Assembly (NCBI RefSeq): GCF_001592745.1
Contig: NZ_LUKD01000009.1
Location: forward strand, 29,341-93,340
DNA from: Bdellovibrio bacteriovorus
GTDB taxonomy: Bacteria > Bdellovibrionota > Bdellovibrionia > Bdellovibrionales > Bdellovibrionaceae
DNA: 64,000 nucleotides
Direction of reading: 5' to 3'
In this document: positions 16,453-25,999 of the stretch, in pieces
Layout of the letters: each line of letters opens with the position of its first letter
Position numbering within the stretch: position 1 is the first letter of the stretch
Translations under genes and position numbers: made by a program
The notes under the pieces: generated by a model
The model's input: the letters and a program-made list of their open reading frames with translations, nothing else
The model's database searches: none
Told to the model about the DNA's origin: nothing

Positions 16453-16883
16453 ACCAAGGCCACAGCATTTTCGTCAGCCGATGCGGGCACCAACTTCAAA
16501 TGCACTGTTGTGTTTTCTGAATGAATAGTAGCTGCAGCTTCGTCCCGTGCAACCACATGGCAAGCAAGCCCCGTACTTGGGAAGGTCAGATCAACCACTT
16601 TACCAGTTTGCGCTAAGACCAACTCTTCGGCCGTCCATTGAGCGGTGTGCTCGTTAACGACTGTCTTTTTCCCCGTTTGGAATTTTGAAAAGCGAACCGC
16701 GACAAGCATTGAAGCAAAGATGATAAAGGCAAGAACCGGAGCGATAGAGATCAGCTTCAAATGCTCCCACATCATTTCGCCGGAAACGCTCTTAGAGAAA
16801 AATTCTGCGACAGCTTTGCAGCTTCCGGCAATAAAGACGGTCCACAAAAGAAGTGTGCTCAGTGTCTCAATTATTTTTCGCAT
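16437..16883 (-). CDS. PgaD-like inner-membrane protein
   Basis: 148 residues with two membrane helices (LLLWTVFIAGSCKAVAEFF and LISIAPVLAFIIFASMLVAV), then a cytosolic tail. Size, topology and position directly downstream of a PgaC-type synthase, with a 17-base overlap, match PgaD, the small partner that helps PgaC polymerise and export poly-N-acetylglucosamine in response to cyclic di-GMP. Sequence similarity itself is weak by eye, so the name rests mostly on context. Confidence 0.55.
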   Translation of the reverse strand: MRKIIETLSTLLLWTVFIAGSCKAVAEFFSKSVSGEMMWEHLKLISIAPVLAFIIFASMLVAVRFSKFQTGKKTVVNEHTAQWTAEELVLAQTGKVVDLTFPSTGLACHVVARDEAAATIHSENTTVHLKLVPASADENAVALVSHSV

Positions 16884-18096
16884 ACGTCACTCCGCCACGA
16901 TCGGGGCTGATCCAAGAACTGAATTGGCGTTTTGGGCCAAACAGAACTTTTGGGATTGCTACGAATAGCACAAAACTATTAATCATCCAATAAGCAAAAG
17001 GGTACCAGATCGCAACAAAGCCCAGTTTCGCCGAACGCTCATATCGGCCGTGCAAAAACATCCCGACAGCAAACTGCAGAAAGCTCATCACACCAGTAAG
17101 AAGAATCGCATAACTGAGGTTGATATCGTGGGGGTTATGCCCAAACAGAGCGATCGCAATCGTCACAGGTAATAGGAAAGCCCAAGTCACAGAAAATACG
17201 TACTCCAAAAGAATCAGTCTTAAACCTGTGTCGCGGCTTTTCAAAACAGATCGCCCGTGTCTAAGAATCACTTCAAACCCACCTTGCGCCCAGCGAAGAC
17301 GTTGTTTCCAAAGGCCTTTCAAAGTGTCAGGCATTAATACGTCACAAGTCGCTTTGGGCTCATACTTCAGGGTCCAACCCGAAGTTTGCAGTTTCCAGCT
17401 GATTCCGACATCCTCAGTCACAGTGTAAGTGTCCCAGTAGCCGACGCTTTCCACGGCAGACTTACGGAACATCACTAGGACGCCAGACAAAGCAAATAAG
17501 CGCCCCAAAGTTTGGTGATAACGCTTAATCATTCCGACGAGGGCCGAGAATTCTCCCACTTGCAGTCGACCTACCAAGGTTCCGCGATTTTTGACGCGCG
17601 GATTTCCGGTCACACCCGCCACATGCGGATCGCGAAAGTGCTCCATCATAAGGCGGGGAGCATGAGGGTCTAATTCAGAGTCGGCATCGATGCATAAGAT
17701 AAACTCATGACGACTAGCCATAGCACCTAAAGTCAAAGCCGCCGCTTTTCCACGGTTCTGAACCAAGTTAATAACGCGCATATTCGGACGAGACATTGCC
17801 AGTTTTTCTAAAACAGACTGAGTCTTATCCCGGCTGCCATCATTGATCGCGATGATCTCGCATTGGTCTGAAGGCAATTGGTCTAGCGAGCGAATTGTCG
17901 CTTCCGCAGTTTTTTCCTCGTTGAAGCAAGGAATTAAAATCGTATAGGGTTGGTTAGAAAACTCAGAAAGGGTCGAACGATGGCGCTCCCTTTTAAAGTA
18001 GAAGACAAAAGCCCCCATGATCCAAATCAAAGGCAGTACAAAGGGAGTAATTAAGAAAAGGGATGTGAATAGCACCGGCAGATAAGAGAAAATCAT
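16867..18096 (-). CDS. pgaC: Poly-N-acetylglucosamine synthase, PgaC/IcaA type
   Basis: Inner-membrane family 2 glycosyltransferase that polymerises UDP-GlcNAc. N-terminal helix (residues about 8-33), then PYTILIPCFNEEKTAEATIR, the acidic DxD strand CIDADSELDP, TVTEDVGISW (catalytic TED) and KQRLRWAQGG (QxxRW), followed by three or four C-terminal helices. This order is that of processive beta-glycan synthases. 409 residues is normal. It overlaps pgaB by four bases (ATGA) and the pgaD-like gene by 17. Cellulose or hyaluronan synthase is excluded mainly by the PgaB partner. Confidence 0.85.
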   Translation of the reverse strand: MIFSYLPVLFTSLFLITPFVLPLIWIMGAFVFYFKRERHRSTLSEFSNQPYTILIPCFNEEKTAEATIRSLDQLPSDQCEIIAINDGSRDKTQSVLEKLAMSRPNMRVINLVQNRGKAAALTLGAMASRHEFILCIDADSELDPHAPRLMMEHFRDPHVAGVTGNPRVKNRGTLVGRLQVGEFSALVGMIKRYHQTLGRLFALSGVLVMFRKSAVESVGYWDTYTVTEDVGISWKLQTSGWTLKYEPKATCDVLMPDTLKGLWKQRLRWAQGGFEVILRHGRSVLKSRDTGLRLILLEYVFSVTWAFLLPVTIAIALFGHNPHDINLSYAILLTGVMSFLQFAVGMFLHGRYERSAKLGFVAIWYPFAYWMINSFVLFVAIPKVLFGPKRQFSSWISPDRGGVTYAKNN

Positions 18097-19739
18097 TTCG
18101 CTTCCCCTTTGATGTGTTTTGCATTGCTTTGGCGAACTGAAAACAAAGTTTTGAAATCAGGATCGGGAGCGACATCTTTGAAGTTCACATCATAAAATAA
18201 ATTTAAATAGCCCTCGGCCATCACGTGGCTAGCAACTAGATTATAATCTTTCGGCAAGGCGACAATGTCTTGCTTCTGCTTTATCGAATTCGGCACAGCC
18301 TCGAGCTTCTCTTTTTCAAGCTGTTGTGGAGTCAGAACCAAGTAATCAAAAATCTCGGCATTTTCAGGTCTGGGACCAATAACTCCATACTGCCAGTGGG
18401 GGCGCACAGAGCGACCCGCCGCCATCACAGATTCAAAAGACAACTCTTTAGCTTTTTCTTTTGAAGAGACCTCAAAAAAGACGCCGTCGATGTCCGTGTA
18501 TTTCGCTAAATCACGAATGACTGCTTTGGCTGTTTCCGTATTCTTCAAAAATGTTTGTGGTACTCGCGCATAGACATTAGGAACACGAGAGCGATGTCTC
18601 ATTGTGTGCGCCGCGCGATTCAGATAATCCGCGCGCACCGACATCTGTGAAGTAGGGAAGTAAGCATCTCCAGAATCCGAGACGGCCTGGAATAAGGCGC
18701 CGTTAGCTCCCAAAGCCAAAGTTTTTTCCAATAAGTCACCCAAGACTTGCTCAGCCTCGGCTTCGTTTTTCTTCCAAATACTATCAAGGTCCACGCGAAT
18801 CATGCGTAATGGAGACGAGTCCACAAACGCATGCTCTAGTACATTTGCAAACTGTGGAAGATCCATATCCGCAAAGATAAGCCCGCGACCCATCTGAGAA
18901 ATATCACTGGCATTATTCAGGCCCGCTCGAAGAGTCATCTGAATTTTCAGTCCCACATCCTCAGCGGCTTTTCGCGATAAACCGTTTGAAGCGCCGTAGG
19001 GCCATACGATAACAGAGTTGTCTTTCCCTAGATGTTTCTTGATAAGTTCATTGTTCTTTTTAAGATCCATCTGGACACGATTCACAAAGTCTTCTTCGGA
19101 TTGATAAGATTTCGTGATCGAGTCATACCTAAAGAAGGCAGCCATTGGTGCCTGACTTCCTTGCGGATTAAACACCTGGCCTTGATGCATATCATAGGTG
19201 TGAGAAACAACATCCACCAAACCTGATTCAGACATTTCCTTTAACTGCTTCCAGGAAGCCATTTTAGGATTGGTGTCTTTAAAACCATAATCCGGTGCCA
19301 CACCATCTTCAGTCCACTTACCCACGATGGCAAAGACCGCTTTAAACTTATAAGTCTTTAAAAGCGGATAAACGTTTTCATAGAAAGACGCTAAGCCATC
19401 ATCCACGGTGATAAGCACAGCTTTAGGAGGAAGCACCTTTTTGCCTTGAGAAGCTTCAATGATATCTTGCAGACCCACGACATTGTAATGAGCCTTCAGA
19501 TAATCGAACTGTTCGATTAGATCTTTTTTGCGAATACTAAAGGCATTACCTACGAAGCCGTTACTCACATCGTGGTAGCAAAGGGCGACGAAGGTGTTTG
19601 TCAGGGGATCTTTTTTTTCGGGAGCAGGCGAGGTCTCGGCACGAGTGAAGAAGCCAAAGAAGATAATGACAAGTGAAATGAAAAGCCGCACGGATTGAGA
19701 CGTCAATTTTGAAAAGACTATGACTCTGTCGGATTTCAT
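18093..19739 (-). CDS. pgaB: Poly-N-acetylglucosamine N-deacetylase, PgaB type
   Basis: Periplasmic enzyme that partially deacetylates PNAG before export. Residues 1-35 carry a signal peptide ending FFTRAETS. The NodB-type deacetylase motifs are visible: LCYHDVSN, LITVDDGLASFYEN (metal Asp) and VSHTYDMHQG (metal His). The second half (from about residue 300, MIRVDLDSIWKKNEAEAEQV onward) resembles the glycoside-hydrolase-like C-terminal domain of PgaB. 548 residues is shorter than the roughly 670 of E. coli PgaB. No outer-membrane exporter gene (pgaA) is adjacent. It heads the pgaB-pgaC-pgaD-like operon. Confidence 0.8.
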   Translation of the reverse strand: MKSDRVIVFSKLTSQSVRLFISLVIIFFGFFTRAETSPAPEKKDPLTNTFVALCYHDVSNGFVGNAFSIRKKDLIEQFDYLKAHYNVVGLQDIIEASQGKKVLPPKAVLITVDDGLASFYENVYPLLKTYKFKAVFAIVGKWTEDGVAPDYGFKDTNPKMASWKQLKEMSESGLVDVVSHTYDMHQGQVFNPQGSQAPMAAFFRYDSITKSYQSEEDFVNRVQMDLKKNNELIKKHLGKDNSVIVWPYGASNGLSRKAAEDVGLKIQMTLRAGLNNASDISQMGRGLIFADMDLPQFANVLEHAFVDSSPLRMIRVDLDSIWKKNEAEAEQVLGDLLEKTLALGANGALFQAVSDSGDAYFPTSQMSVRADYLNRAAHTMRHRSRVPNVYARVPQTFLKNTETAKAVIRDLAKYTDIDGVFFEVSSKEKAKELSFESVMAAGRSVRPHWQYGVIGPRPENAEIFDYLVLTPQQLEKEKLEAVPNSIKQKQDIVALPKDYNLVASHVMAEGYLNLFYDVNFKDVAPDPDFKTLFSVRQSNAKHIKGEAK

Positions 19740-20036
19740 TTTAAACCATCAATGGGACAAGCTCAGCAAATTTCTTGCAAATGAGTAATCTAGTTCCGGC
19801 AAACCGTCAATACCTCTGAATGGGGAGTAGAAGATGTGGAGACGGCCTCGCAACTAGAAAGGGTCAGTCATAAATAAACCGCGTTTAAGTCTTGGCGGAA
19901 CGAGTGTCTGAGGTTTGTACATAGAAATTCTATAAGGTTCATCAGGCCGATCCCATGACCCGTCGTGGATGAGATACAGACGGGCTGGCGAAGGTTGCAT
20001 TGCAGGCCAAGTCTTCAAACCCTTAAAAGTGCTATG
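19740..20036. other. Intergenic region between the fibre gene and pgaB
   Basis: 297 bases. It should hold the 3' end signal of the fibre transcript and the promoter of the pga operon (both minus strand). I see no clear hairpin with T-tract and no confident promoter. Confidence 0.4.
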
Positions 20037-22436
20037 TTATTTGCAAAACTCTGCCGAAGGATCCTTCTGGCAAGCCCACTTTTGCAAAGACTGAACTTCG
20101 CTTTTAAGTTGAGCGTTCTCTGCCTTCAAGGCTGCATTTTCTGTGCGCCACTCTGAATAGAACTCTTTAAAAGCCTCAACTAGGGGCGCCACAAGGTTCG
20201 CGTATTGAACCGCTAAAAACCCATCATTGTCTTTCGTAACTACGTCCGGGAAAACTTCTTGAACCTCTTGGGCAATCAATCCAATTTGCTGACCGTGATC
20301 AAAGTGACGGGCAGGGAATTCTTCCACTCTCCAGTCATAAGTCACACCACGAAGTTGTAAGACTTTTTCTAAGCTAGAATCAATGGTCGCTATATTGCGT
20401 TTAAATCTTCGGTCTGAGGTGTTTGCCCACGAGGTTCCACCGGCGGTCCCGCCGACATGAAGCATGTAAGAGGGATTGGTGATACCAATGCCGACATTGC
20501 CTGATCCGGGCTCGGTGATCATCGCATATTGCGTAGTGATCGCTCCCGCACCAACGGGGGCACGTAGCATGATTCCCGTATAAGACCCGATGGTATCATA
20601 GGCCCTAGTGGCAAGACGCAACTCAAGTCCATTGGCTTCATTGATTGTTGTGCCGCCTATTGCCGTTCCTTCTAAGTTGATATCTGATGTGATGGCATTA
20701 ATTTTTTGCGACACAGGTAAAGAGGCGGCTCCCGGAATAAATACATTTGCCCAAAGAGCTGTTTGAAGCCCGCTGACATTTGCGGCTCCCGTGTTCACCT
20801 TGACTTGGCCTTGTACGCCATAGGAGGTTCCGGTAAAGCCCGCTTTGTTGTCAACGATGCTTAATCCTAACACCGCTCCCATGGTCCCTGATTGAGCGTA
20901 CTCTCCACGGATAGAGTTATCGACGCCCATTGCCGGCATGGTGATGCCTCCGGCGGCAGTTTGAGTTTGACCGACGCTGACTATGAAACGACCTTTTCCG
21001 GTTGAGCTCGTTGGACCATAAAAGTAAGAATCGAATGAAAACGAACCGGGATTTGCGTTGCCCGAGCCAAGACTGCCCAAATAAAATGAAGACCCTTGAA
21101 TTCGAAAGCGTTGTGTTCCTCCGGTAGAAAATGCGATTTGATCTGGATTGGGGTTGTACATCCCAGAGTCGGAATCAGCACTAAATGAATAAGTAGGTGC
21201 CGCCGAAGTGCCAGCACTGCCCAGAACGGGGAAGGTCGCAGCAGAAACTAAATCTGTATAAGCCGAACCACTTTGCGAGACTTTAAATTTCTTTGCCGTC
21301 GAATCAAAATAAATACGTCCTTCATCAGTGCCCGCAACAGCCGGTGCAGCGATCTGCGGGAGGGCGATCGTCGAAGGAAGTCTTTCAGCAGGTATCGTTC
21401 CTGTCGTGATCACCGCGGCATCCAGTCCTGCGATATTGGAACAAGTAAAGGCATCAGTCACCGCAGACCAAGTCAAGGTTTGTGAGGCCGTACAGCTTGT
21501 TGCAAACTGCGAAGCTCCCGTAGAAGTGCGAAGATCGTCAATACCAAACCAGACGGGCTCTAAAGAAGAAGCTCCATATCGATAAACTTGTCCTGTCTGC
21601 GGAGCTGTGGTTGCGACACTGACACCTTGAACTTTTTCAACAGTGGGGTTGGGAAGTGTGCCACTTAAATCTCCACCTAGTGCCGTCGCAGATTGAAAGG
21701 CCCCGGTGATGCGAGAATCATTTCCCTGCGCCGCTGTCCCCGCCGTGGTCCCGAAGTTCACAGCGACGGTTTTTGAAGTCGTTCCGGTTACGTTAATTCC
21801 GGTGCCCGCAATTACATCGGAAACGACTCCCGAGCCCCCTGCATCCGTCACGCAAGTAAACGAAGTTCCATCAAAGAAGACGACTTGCCCTGCGCTACAA
21901 GCTCCCGAAGGAAGGGCCGTCGTGCGAACAAAATCTGTCGCCGTAAAGTTTCCAAGCTTCAATGCAGAAGAAGCAAAGTGCGCGTAGGGGACAGAACGAA
22001 TTTCATTATCCGGTGTGATTTGATTCCACCCAACCCCATCATGAAAACTGACGCTGAGGCGACGAGATTGATCTGCAATAGGTCCTTTACTGCTAGCTAC
22101 ATTGTTATTCGCATCGGCACAGTCTAGAGTGGCGGTATTATCAAAGACCTCTTTTAAGCCCACACTTCCTGATGTTGGAAATAATTTTGTTCCTGTTCCT
22201 AGCGGGACATCAAAGACACCTTTAGAGCCCGACATATTCACGCCATTTTTTTGTTCACGATAGTAAACGCAAAGACCGTCTTGAGATTTTATTTCGAACA
22301 AAAAGCTCACGTTGTTATGTTCAAGTGGAGTTCCCGTCGCTGTAAGAATGCGACCTTGATATGTCAAAGTGTTCGGAGCTGCGAAAGCTATCGATGTAAG
22401 TATCAAAACGCTCGAAAAAATAATGAGTCTTATCAT
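20037..22436 (-). CDS. Secreted trimeric fibre protein with endosialidase-type (S74) C-terminal chaperone; MAT-adhesin candidate
   Basis: I start at 22436 (AAGAG upstream), giving signal peptide MIRLIIFSSVLILTSIAFAA; the frame to 22520 adds an unsupported 28 residues. 799 residues. The N-terminus (NTLTYQGRILTATGTPLEHN) is followed by low-complexity Gly/Ser/Thr/Ala strand repeats typical of trimeric beta-fibres, including a GTGINVTGT stretch and a GGDLSGTLPNPTV stretch. From residue 674 the peptidase S74 / intramolecular chaperone appears: SDRRFKRNI, GLIAQEVQEVFPD, AVQYANLVAPLVEAF, then a heptad coiled coil (ENAALKAENAQLKSEVQSL). In phage tail spikes this domain trimerises the fibre and cuts itself off before the Ser. 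Bdellovibrio is reported to use chimeric trimeric (MAT) fibres for prey recognition; this gene has that architecture. Confidence 0.8.
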   Translation of the reverse strand: MIRLIIFSSVLILTSIAFAAPNTLTYQGRILTATGTPLEHNNVSFLFEIKSQDGLCVYYREQKNGVNMSGSKGVFDVPLGTGTKLFPTSGSVGLKEVFDNTATLDCADANNNVASSKGPIADQSRRLSVSFHDGVGWNQITPDNEIRSVPYAHFASSALKLGNFTATDFVRTTALPSGACSAGQVVFFDGTSFTCVTDAGGSGVVSDVIAGTGINVTGTTSKTVAVNFGTTAGTAAQGNDSRITGAFQSATALGGDLSGTLPNPTVEKVQGVSVATTAPQTGQVYRYGASSLEPVWFGIDDLRTSTGASQFATSCTASQTLTWSAVTDAFTCSNIAGLDAAVITTGTIPAERLPSTIALPQIAAPAVAGTDEGRIYFDSTAKKFKVSQSGSAYTDLVSAATFPVLGSAGTSAAPTYSFSADSDSGMYNPNPDQIAFSTGGTQRFRIQGSSFYLGSLGSGNANPGSFSFDSYFYGPTSSTGKGRFIVSVGQTQTAAGGITMPAMGVDNSIRGEYAQSGTMGAVLGLSIVDNKAGFTGTSYGVQGQVKVNTGAANVSGLQTALWANVFIPGAASLPVSQKINAITSDINLEGTAIGGTTINEANGLELRLATRAYDTIGSYTGIMLRAPVGAGAITTQYAMITEPGSGNVGIGITNPSYMLHVGGTAGGTSWANTSDRRFKRNIATIDSSLEKVLQLRGVTYDWRVEEFPARHFDHGQQIGLIAQEVQEVFPDVVTKDNDGFLAVQYANLVAPLVEAFKEFYSEWRTENAALKAENAQLKSEVQSLQKWACQKDPSAEFCK

Positions 22437-22543
22437 GGGGTTCTCTTCGGAGTTAACAGCGCATCGATTAAGAGAATAACGGTCAATAAGAGGCGTGATC
22501 ATATTAAAAAACACTCTCACAATAATTCGAAACTATTCGGTGA

Positions 22544-22654
22544 TGTTCGGATTACCAGATGAGCTTGGGCATTCTGTAGAGCGTCGGTAAGTCGGCGGTG
22601 GAATGTTTGATAATGTTCGGAGTATGGAATAAATCTTCGTGCGATGACCGAACA
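22544..22654. promoter_or_regulatory. Three copies of TGTTCGG in the divergent fibre/regulator intergenic region
   Basis: TGTTCGG occurs at 22544-22550 and 22614-22620 (direct, exactly 70 bases apart), and inverted as CCGAACA at 22648-22654, overlapping the first codons of the TIGR02147-type gene. A looser TATTCGG is at 22534-22540. The placement suggests an operator for the neighbouring regulator, which would then control both the fibre and itself. This is inference. Confidence 0.35.
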
Positions 22655-23462
22655 AGTTCTTTTCTACGACGATTACCGACTTTATCTCTCTGAAGCATTT
22701 GAAACACGACGTTTGCGCAATCCCAATTATTCCATGCGAGCCTTTGCTCGGGATTTAGGTTTGGCGGTTTCGACACTGATTGAAGTGCAAAAGGGAAAGT
22801 ATGGCCTTTCAGCAGCGCGCGCTCGTGAAGTGGCAACCAAGCTCAACCTAAGTCAAAGACAGTGCGAGCATTTTTCTGATTTACTGACGGCCCAGTTTGC
22901 TCGTTCTAACGAACAAAGAGTCATGGCCCGAAAAGCCATCGAACATCGAATCAATAACTTCGTTCAAGAAGTGTCTCTGGATTCTTTTAAAATTATTTCT
23001 GAGTGGCATCATCTGGCGTTTTTAGAATTAATGGACTTAGAGAAAAACCATCTCGATAAAGCTCGTTACGCTAAAAAACTCGGTGTGAGTGAAAAGGTGA
23101 TTGAAGATTCATTGGATCGCATGAGTCGCTTGGGGCTAATTGAGATCACCGCAAATTCGGTGAAGCCCACATCTCAATTCACTTCAGTGAATAACAACTA
23201 TAATTCCGAAGCGGTTCGTGGTTTTCATAAACAGATTATCGAAAAAGCACTTTACGCCGTTGAACGCCAAGACAACGAAAAGCGGGAAGTGTCGTCCACT
23301 TTATTCTCGATTAAAAAACAAGATTTCCCGGCAGCCCGCAAAGCCCTTATGGATTTCCGTCGCGAATTTGCCTCACGCTTTGGAACTACTGAAAACGCGG
23401 ACGATGTCTGCTGCCTGAGTATTCAATTTTTCAGCCTTTTGGCACAGGAAGATGCACGATGA
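22644..23462 (+). CDS. TIGR02147-family protein (putative DNA-binding regulator)
   Basis: 272 residues, no signal peptide. It begins MTEQVLFYDDYRLYLSEAFE, followed by an HTH-like region (SMRAFARDLGLAVSTLIEVQ, KGKYGLSAARAREVA) and a family-typical C-terminal domain (LMDLEKNHLD, KKLGVSEKVIEDSLDRMSRL). The FYDDYR.Y start and overall layout match TIGR02147 proteins, which are multiplied in Bdellovibrio and Fibrobacter and typically precede a secreted-protein gene. The next gene overlaps by four bases (ATGA). It is divergent from the fibre gene, with TGTTCGG repeats between them. DNA-binding is inferred from the HTH-like segment. Confidence 0.8.
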   Translation: MTEQVLFYDDYRLYLSEAFETRRLRNPNYSMRAFARDLGLAVSTLIEVQKGKYGLSAARAREVATKLNLSQRQCEHFSDLLTAQFARSNEQRVMARKAIEHRINNFVQEVSLDSFKIISEWHHLAFLELMDLEKNHLDKARYAKKLGVSEKVIEDSLDRMSRLGLIEITANSVKPTSQFTSVNNNYNSEAVRGFHKQIIEKALYAVERQDNEKREVSSTLFSIKKQDFPAARKALMDFRREFASRFGTTENADDVCCLSIQFFSLLAQEDAR

Positions 23463-24511
23463 AACTTCTTTTAATCTCTTTTACGCTCCTTTATTCCTTC
23501 ACTCTTTTTGCCGGCATTCGAGACGTTGGTAGTGGTGGAGCGGGGATCTTAAAAGACAATCGGATTTATTTATTGGACCTTTATGAGGTAGGATTGCCAG
23601 AACCTTTAATAGATTCTAGCGTAATTCCTGATGAAGACATTCTGAATCGTGCTAAGGCTATGCCACATTTTACGGACGACGAAAGCATGATCTTCGCTCA
23701 AAAAATGACAGAAATTCGACGGAAAGCTCCCCGTTTTGCGAATGTTCTTCTTTTGGCTCTTTCTAAATACCAATGGTATCTGGTGGATACACCATTAGCG
23801 GTGATTAAAGAAGACACCCCGCTTGATTTAGAAAACATGCAGCTTGTACAAATAGCCAATCGCCTCGAAACGCGGGTTCGCATTTATCGTCCTTATTGGG
23901 AAAGTATGTCACCAAAAAGCAAGGTGGCATTAGTAATTCATGAGCTGGTTTACTCCATTCACCGGCCCACGATGGTCTCTAGAGAGAAATATGCCTTCGT
24001 CGTGGACGCGGTTCGTGTGAGGTCCATTGTGGCTTGGATGTTATCTGAGGAGTTCTATTCCAGCACGCCTGAAACCTTAGCGCAAATGACCAATAGCATG
24101 TCTAATCCCGCGCAACTTCGAGATCAATATTTACTGAATCTCGATGCGGATGTCGTTATCCTTAATGGCTATGTCGAACTAAGCGTTTCAACAGATTTTG
24201 ATAGAGCTTTCGTTTGTTCCGATATCGAGCGTCAGGTTGGGGGCTCGGCAAAGGTCGTCGTCCAACGAGAGTTAAAGGTTTCTTGGAGTGAGCTTTTTTT
24301 CTCAAGTTATTTGACACCAGAAGGTCTTACGCAGTTTACGTTGAGGCTCTCAACGCGGTCTTTAGGGGACAACATTCGATCTCCCGGATTCTGGGATGAG
24401 GCCATCTTAAATCTGCCAAGCATTTCATTTGACTCTTCCAACGTAAAAAACTGCCGTGCCTTGCTTCAACAAAGTCACGAGCAGTCCTTAAAACATTTCC
24501 AGGAATTGTAA
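23459..24511 (+). CDS. Secreted protein coupled to the TIGR02147-type regulator
   Basis: 350 residues with a signal peptide (MKLLLISFTLLYSFTLFAGI). It overlaps the regulator gene by four bases, so the two are made together. The mature protein begins RDVGSGGAGILKDNRIYLLD. Residues about 155-170 (ALVIHELVYSIHRPT) carry an H-E-x-x-x-S-x-x-H arrangement that recalls, but does not match, the HExxH zinc-protease motif. Two cysteines late in the protein could pair. No named family recognised. Regulator-plus-secreted-partner pairs of this type are common in predatory bacteria, but their function is unknown to me. Confidence 0.65.
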   Translation: MKLLLISFTLLYSFTLFAGIRDVGSGGAGILKDNRIYLLDLYEVGLPEPLIDSSVIPDEDILNRAKAMPHFTDDESMIFAQKMTEIRRKAPRFANVLLLALSKYQWYLVDTPLAVIKEDTPLDLENMQLVQIANRLETRVRIYRPYWESMSPKSKVALVIHELVYSIHRPTMVSREKYAFVVDAVRVRSIVAWMLSEEFYSSTPETLAQMTNSMSNPAQLRDQYLLNLDADVVILNGYVELSVSTDFDRAFVCSDIERQVGGSAKVVVQRELKVSWSELFFSSYLTPEGLTQFTLRLSTRSLGDNIRSPGFWDEAILNLPSISFDSSNVKNCRALLQQSHEQSLKHFQEL

Positions 24512-24520
24512 GATCAGGTT

Positions 24521-25999
24521 TTAGGAGACCTTTAAGAACGGTCTTTGATGGTTTTTTTCAACGTCTCCATTCACTAATACCTGGAGTGTTTCTACATTGG
24601 CCAAAAGTGAATAGGCTTGTGCTGAAAGCTCCTCAGCCGCTGCGGCTGATTCTTCTGAAGAAGCCGCGTTCATTTGAGTCACTTGATCCAACTGATTCAT
24701 CGCTTTACCGATTTGTGAAATACCGTTGAATTGTTCTTCACTAGCTTTTGCTAATTCATCACTGAGGGCAGCGACCTTACCGGTTTCGCTTACAATCTCC
24801 TTTAAGACTAAGCCGCTGTTTTTCGCTTGCTCGCTTCCCGCATTTATCTTTTCTACGCTGACACTAATGAGTGAGGCGATATTTTTTGCGGACTCAGCAC
24901 TTCTTTGCGCCAAATTGCGAACCGCTTCAGCGACAACGGCGAAACCTTTTCCTTGTTCACCCGCACGGGCAGCCTCGACCGCCGCGTTCAAAGCCAAAAG
25001 ATTTGTTTGAAAGGCGATATCATCAATGACGTTGGTAATTTCGGCGATTTTCTTTGAATCGTCGGCAATGCTCTCGATGGAATCAATGAGCTTATTAACC
25101 TGAGACTCACCCTTAACCGCGATAGCGGAGGTTCCATTTGCCAGAACGGAAGATTGCTTGGCGTTTTCAGAGTTGATCTTAATCATCGAAGTGATTTCTT
25201 CAATAGTGGCAACCGTTTCTTCTAAAGAAGAGGCTTGCTCAGTAGCGGATTGAGAAAGAGTCTGCGAGGTATCAGAGATTTGAGCAGCGGCATCGCGGAC
25301 TTGGTGCGAGCTGGATTCAAGTTCTTTAGAGGTGAAATTAATCGTTTTAGAAAGGCTCATTGCAACGAAGAGTCCGATACTTTGACCTAATATTACACCA
25401 ATCCCGATAACAGTCAGCATTGTCGAGTTCGAAGAATCTACCTGATCTTCGGCCTTTTGGATGAAAATAGAGGCCTGCTTTTCTTGATAAGCAACCAAGT
25501 CATTCATTGAATTACGGTAGACGGTTGATTTTTCTAAGTCTTGATTGACAAAGATTTGCACCATCTTATCGATATCCTCGGGTCTTCCGGTACGGTAAAG
25601 ACGAAGGACCTCAGCATTAAGAACTTTAAGGTCCTGCCAAGCGTTGTCGACTTTTTTATATAACTCTTCTTCTCCGGGCATATAGGAAAGCAGTTTGTAT
25701 TTCGCATTTTTCTCTTCATATTGCGTAAGATGATGTTCCGCACCTTTGATGAAGGCGTCCGCTTTTTCTTTAGGAAGGTGTGGTAACCCCAAACTTCTAA
25801 GATTAATCCTTAGCATTCTAAAATCTAAATACATCTGATCCGCCAATTGGATGTTCGGCAGAACTTTGTAGGTAACTCCGTTGTAGTTTTCATCAATGTC
25901 TCGAATAGCGAAGTACGCAAAAGCACCCACGACAACTGGAACCAGAGACATAGCTGAGCAAAGAACAATTAATTTTGCTTTCAATCCCATTTTAGACAT
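24521..25999 (-). CDS. Methyl-accepting chemotaxis protein (no HAMP domain evident)
   Basis: Start at 25999 with AAGGGGACG upstream; the frame to 26092 is unlikely. 492 residues. Membrane helix 1 at about residues 9-30, a periplasmic four-helix-bundle-type sensor ([20 protein letters not shown], then RSLGLPHLP), helix 2 ([20 protein letters not shown]), then directly the signalling coiled coil. The hairpin tip [20 protein letters not shown] and [15 protein letters not shown] are canonical. The region between helix 2 and the coiled coil is too short for a normal HAMP. A paralogue lies at 62009-63538 with the same sensor domain. It converges with the preceding gene (9-base gap). Confidence 0.9.
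   Translation of the reverse strand: MSKMGLKAKLIVLCSAMSLVPVVVGAFAYFAIRDIDENYNGVTYKVLPNIQLADQMYLDFRMLRINLRSLGLPHLPKEKADAFIKGAEHHLTQYEEKNAKYKLLSYMPGEEELYKKVDNAWQDLKVLNAEVLRLYRTGRPEDIDKMVQIFVNQDLEKSTVYRNSMNDLVAYQEKQASIFIQKAEDQVDSSNSTMLTVIGIGVILGQSIGLFVAMSLSKTINFTSKELESSSHQVRDAAAQISDTSQTLSQSATEQASSLEETVATIEEITSMIKINSENAKQSSVLANGTSAIAVKGESQVNKLIDSIESIADDSKKIAEITNVIDDIAFQTNLLALNAAVEAARAGEQGKGFAVVAEAVRNLAQRSAESAKNIASLISVSVEKINAGSEQAKNSGLVLKEIVSETGKVAALSDELAKASEEQFNGISQIGKAMNQLDQVTQMNAASSEESAAAAEELSAQAYSLLANVETLQVLVNGDVEKNHQRPFLKVS

Noticed and set aside
23459..24511. HELVYSIHR as a zinc-protease HExxH motif
   Set aside because: The spacing is wrong (H-E-x-x-x-S-x-x-H), so no metalloprotease call was made.
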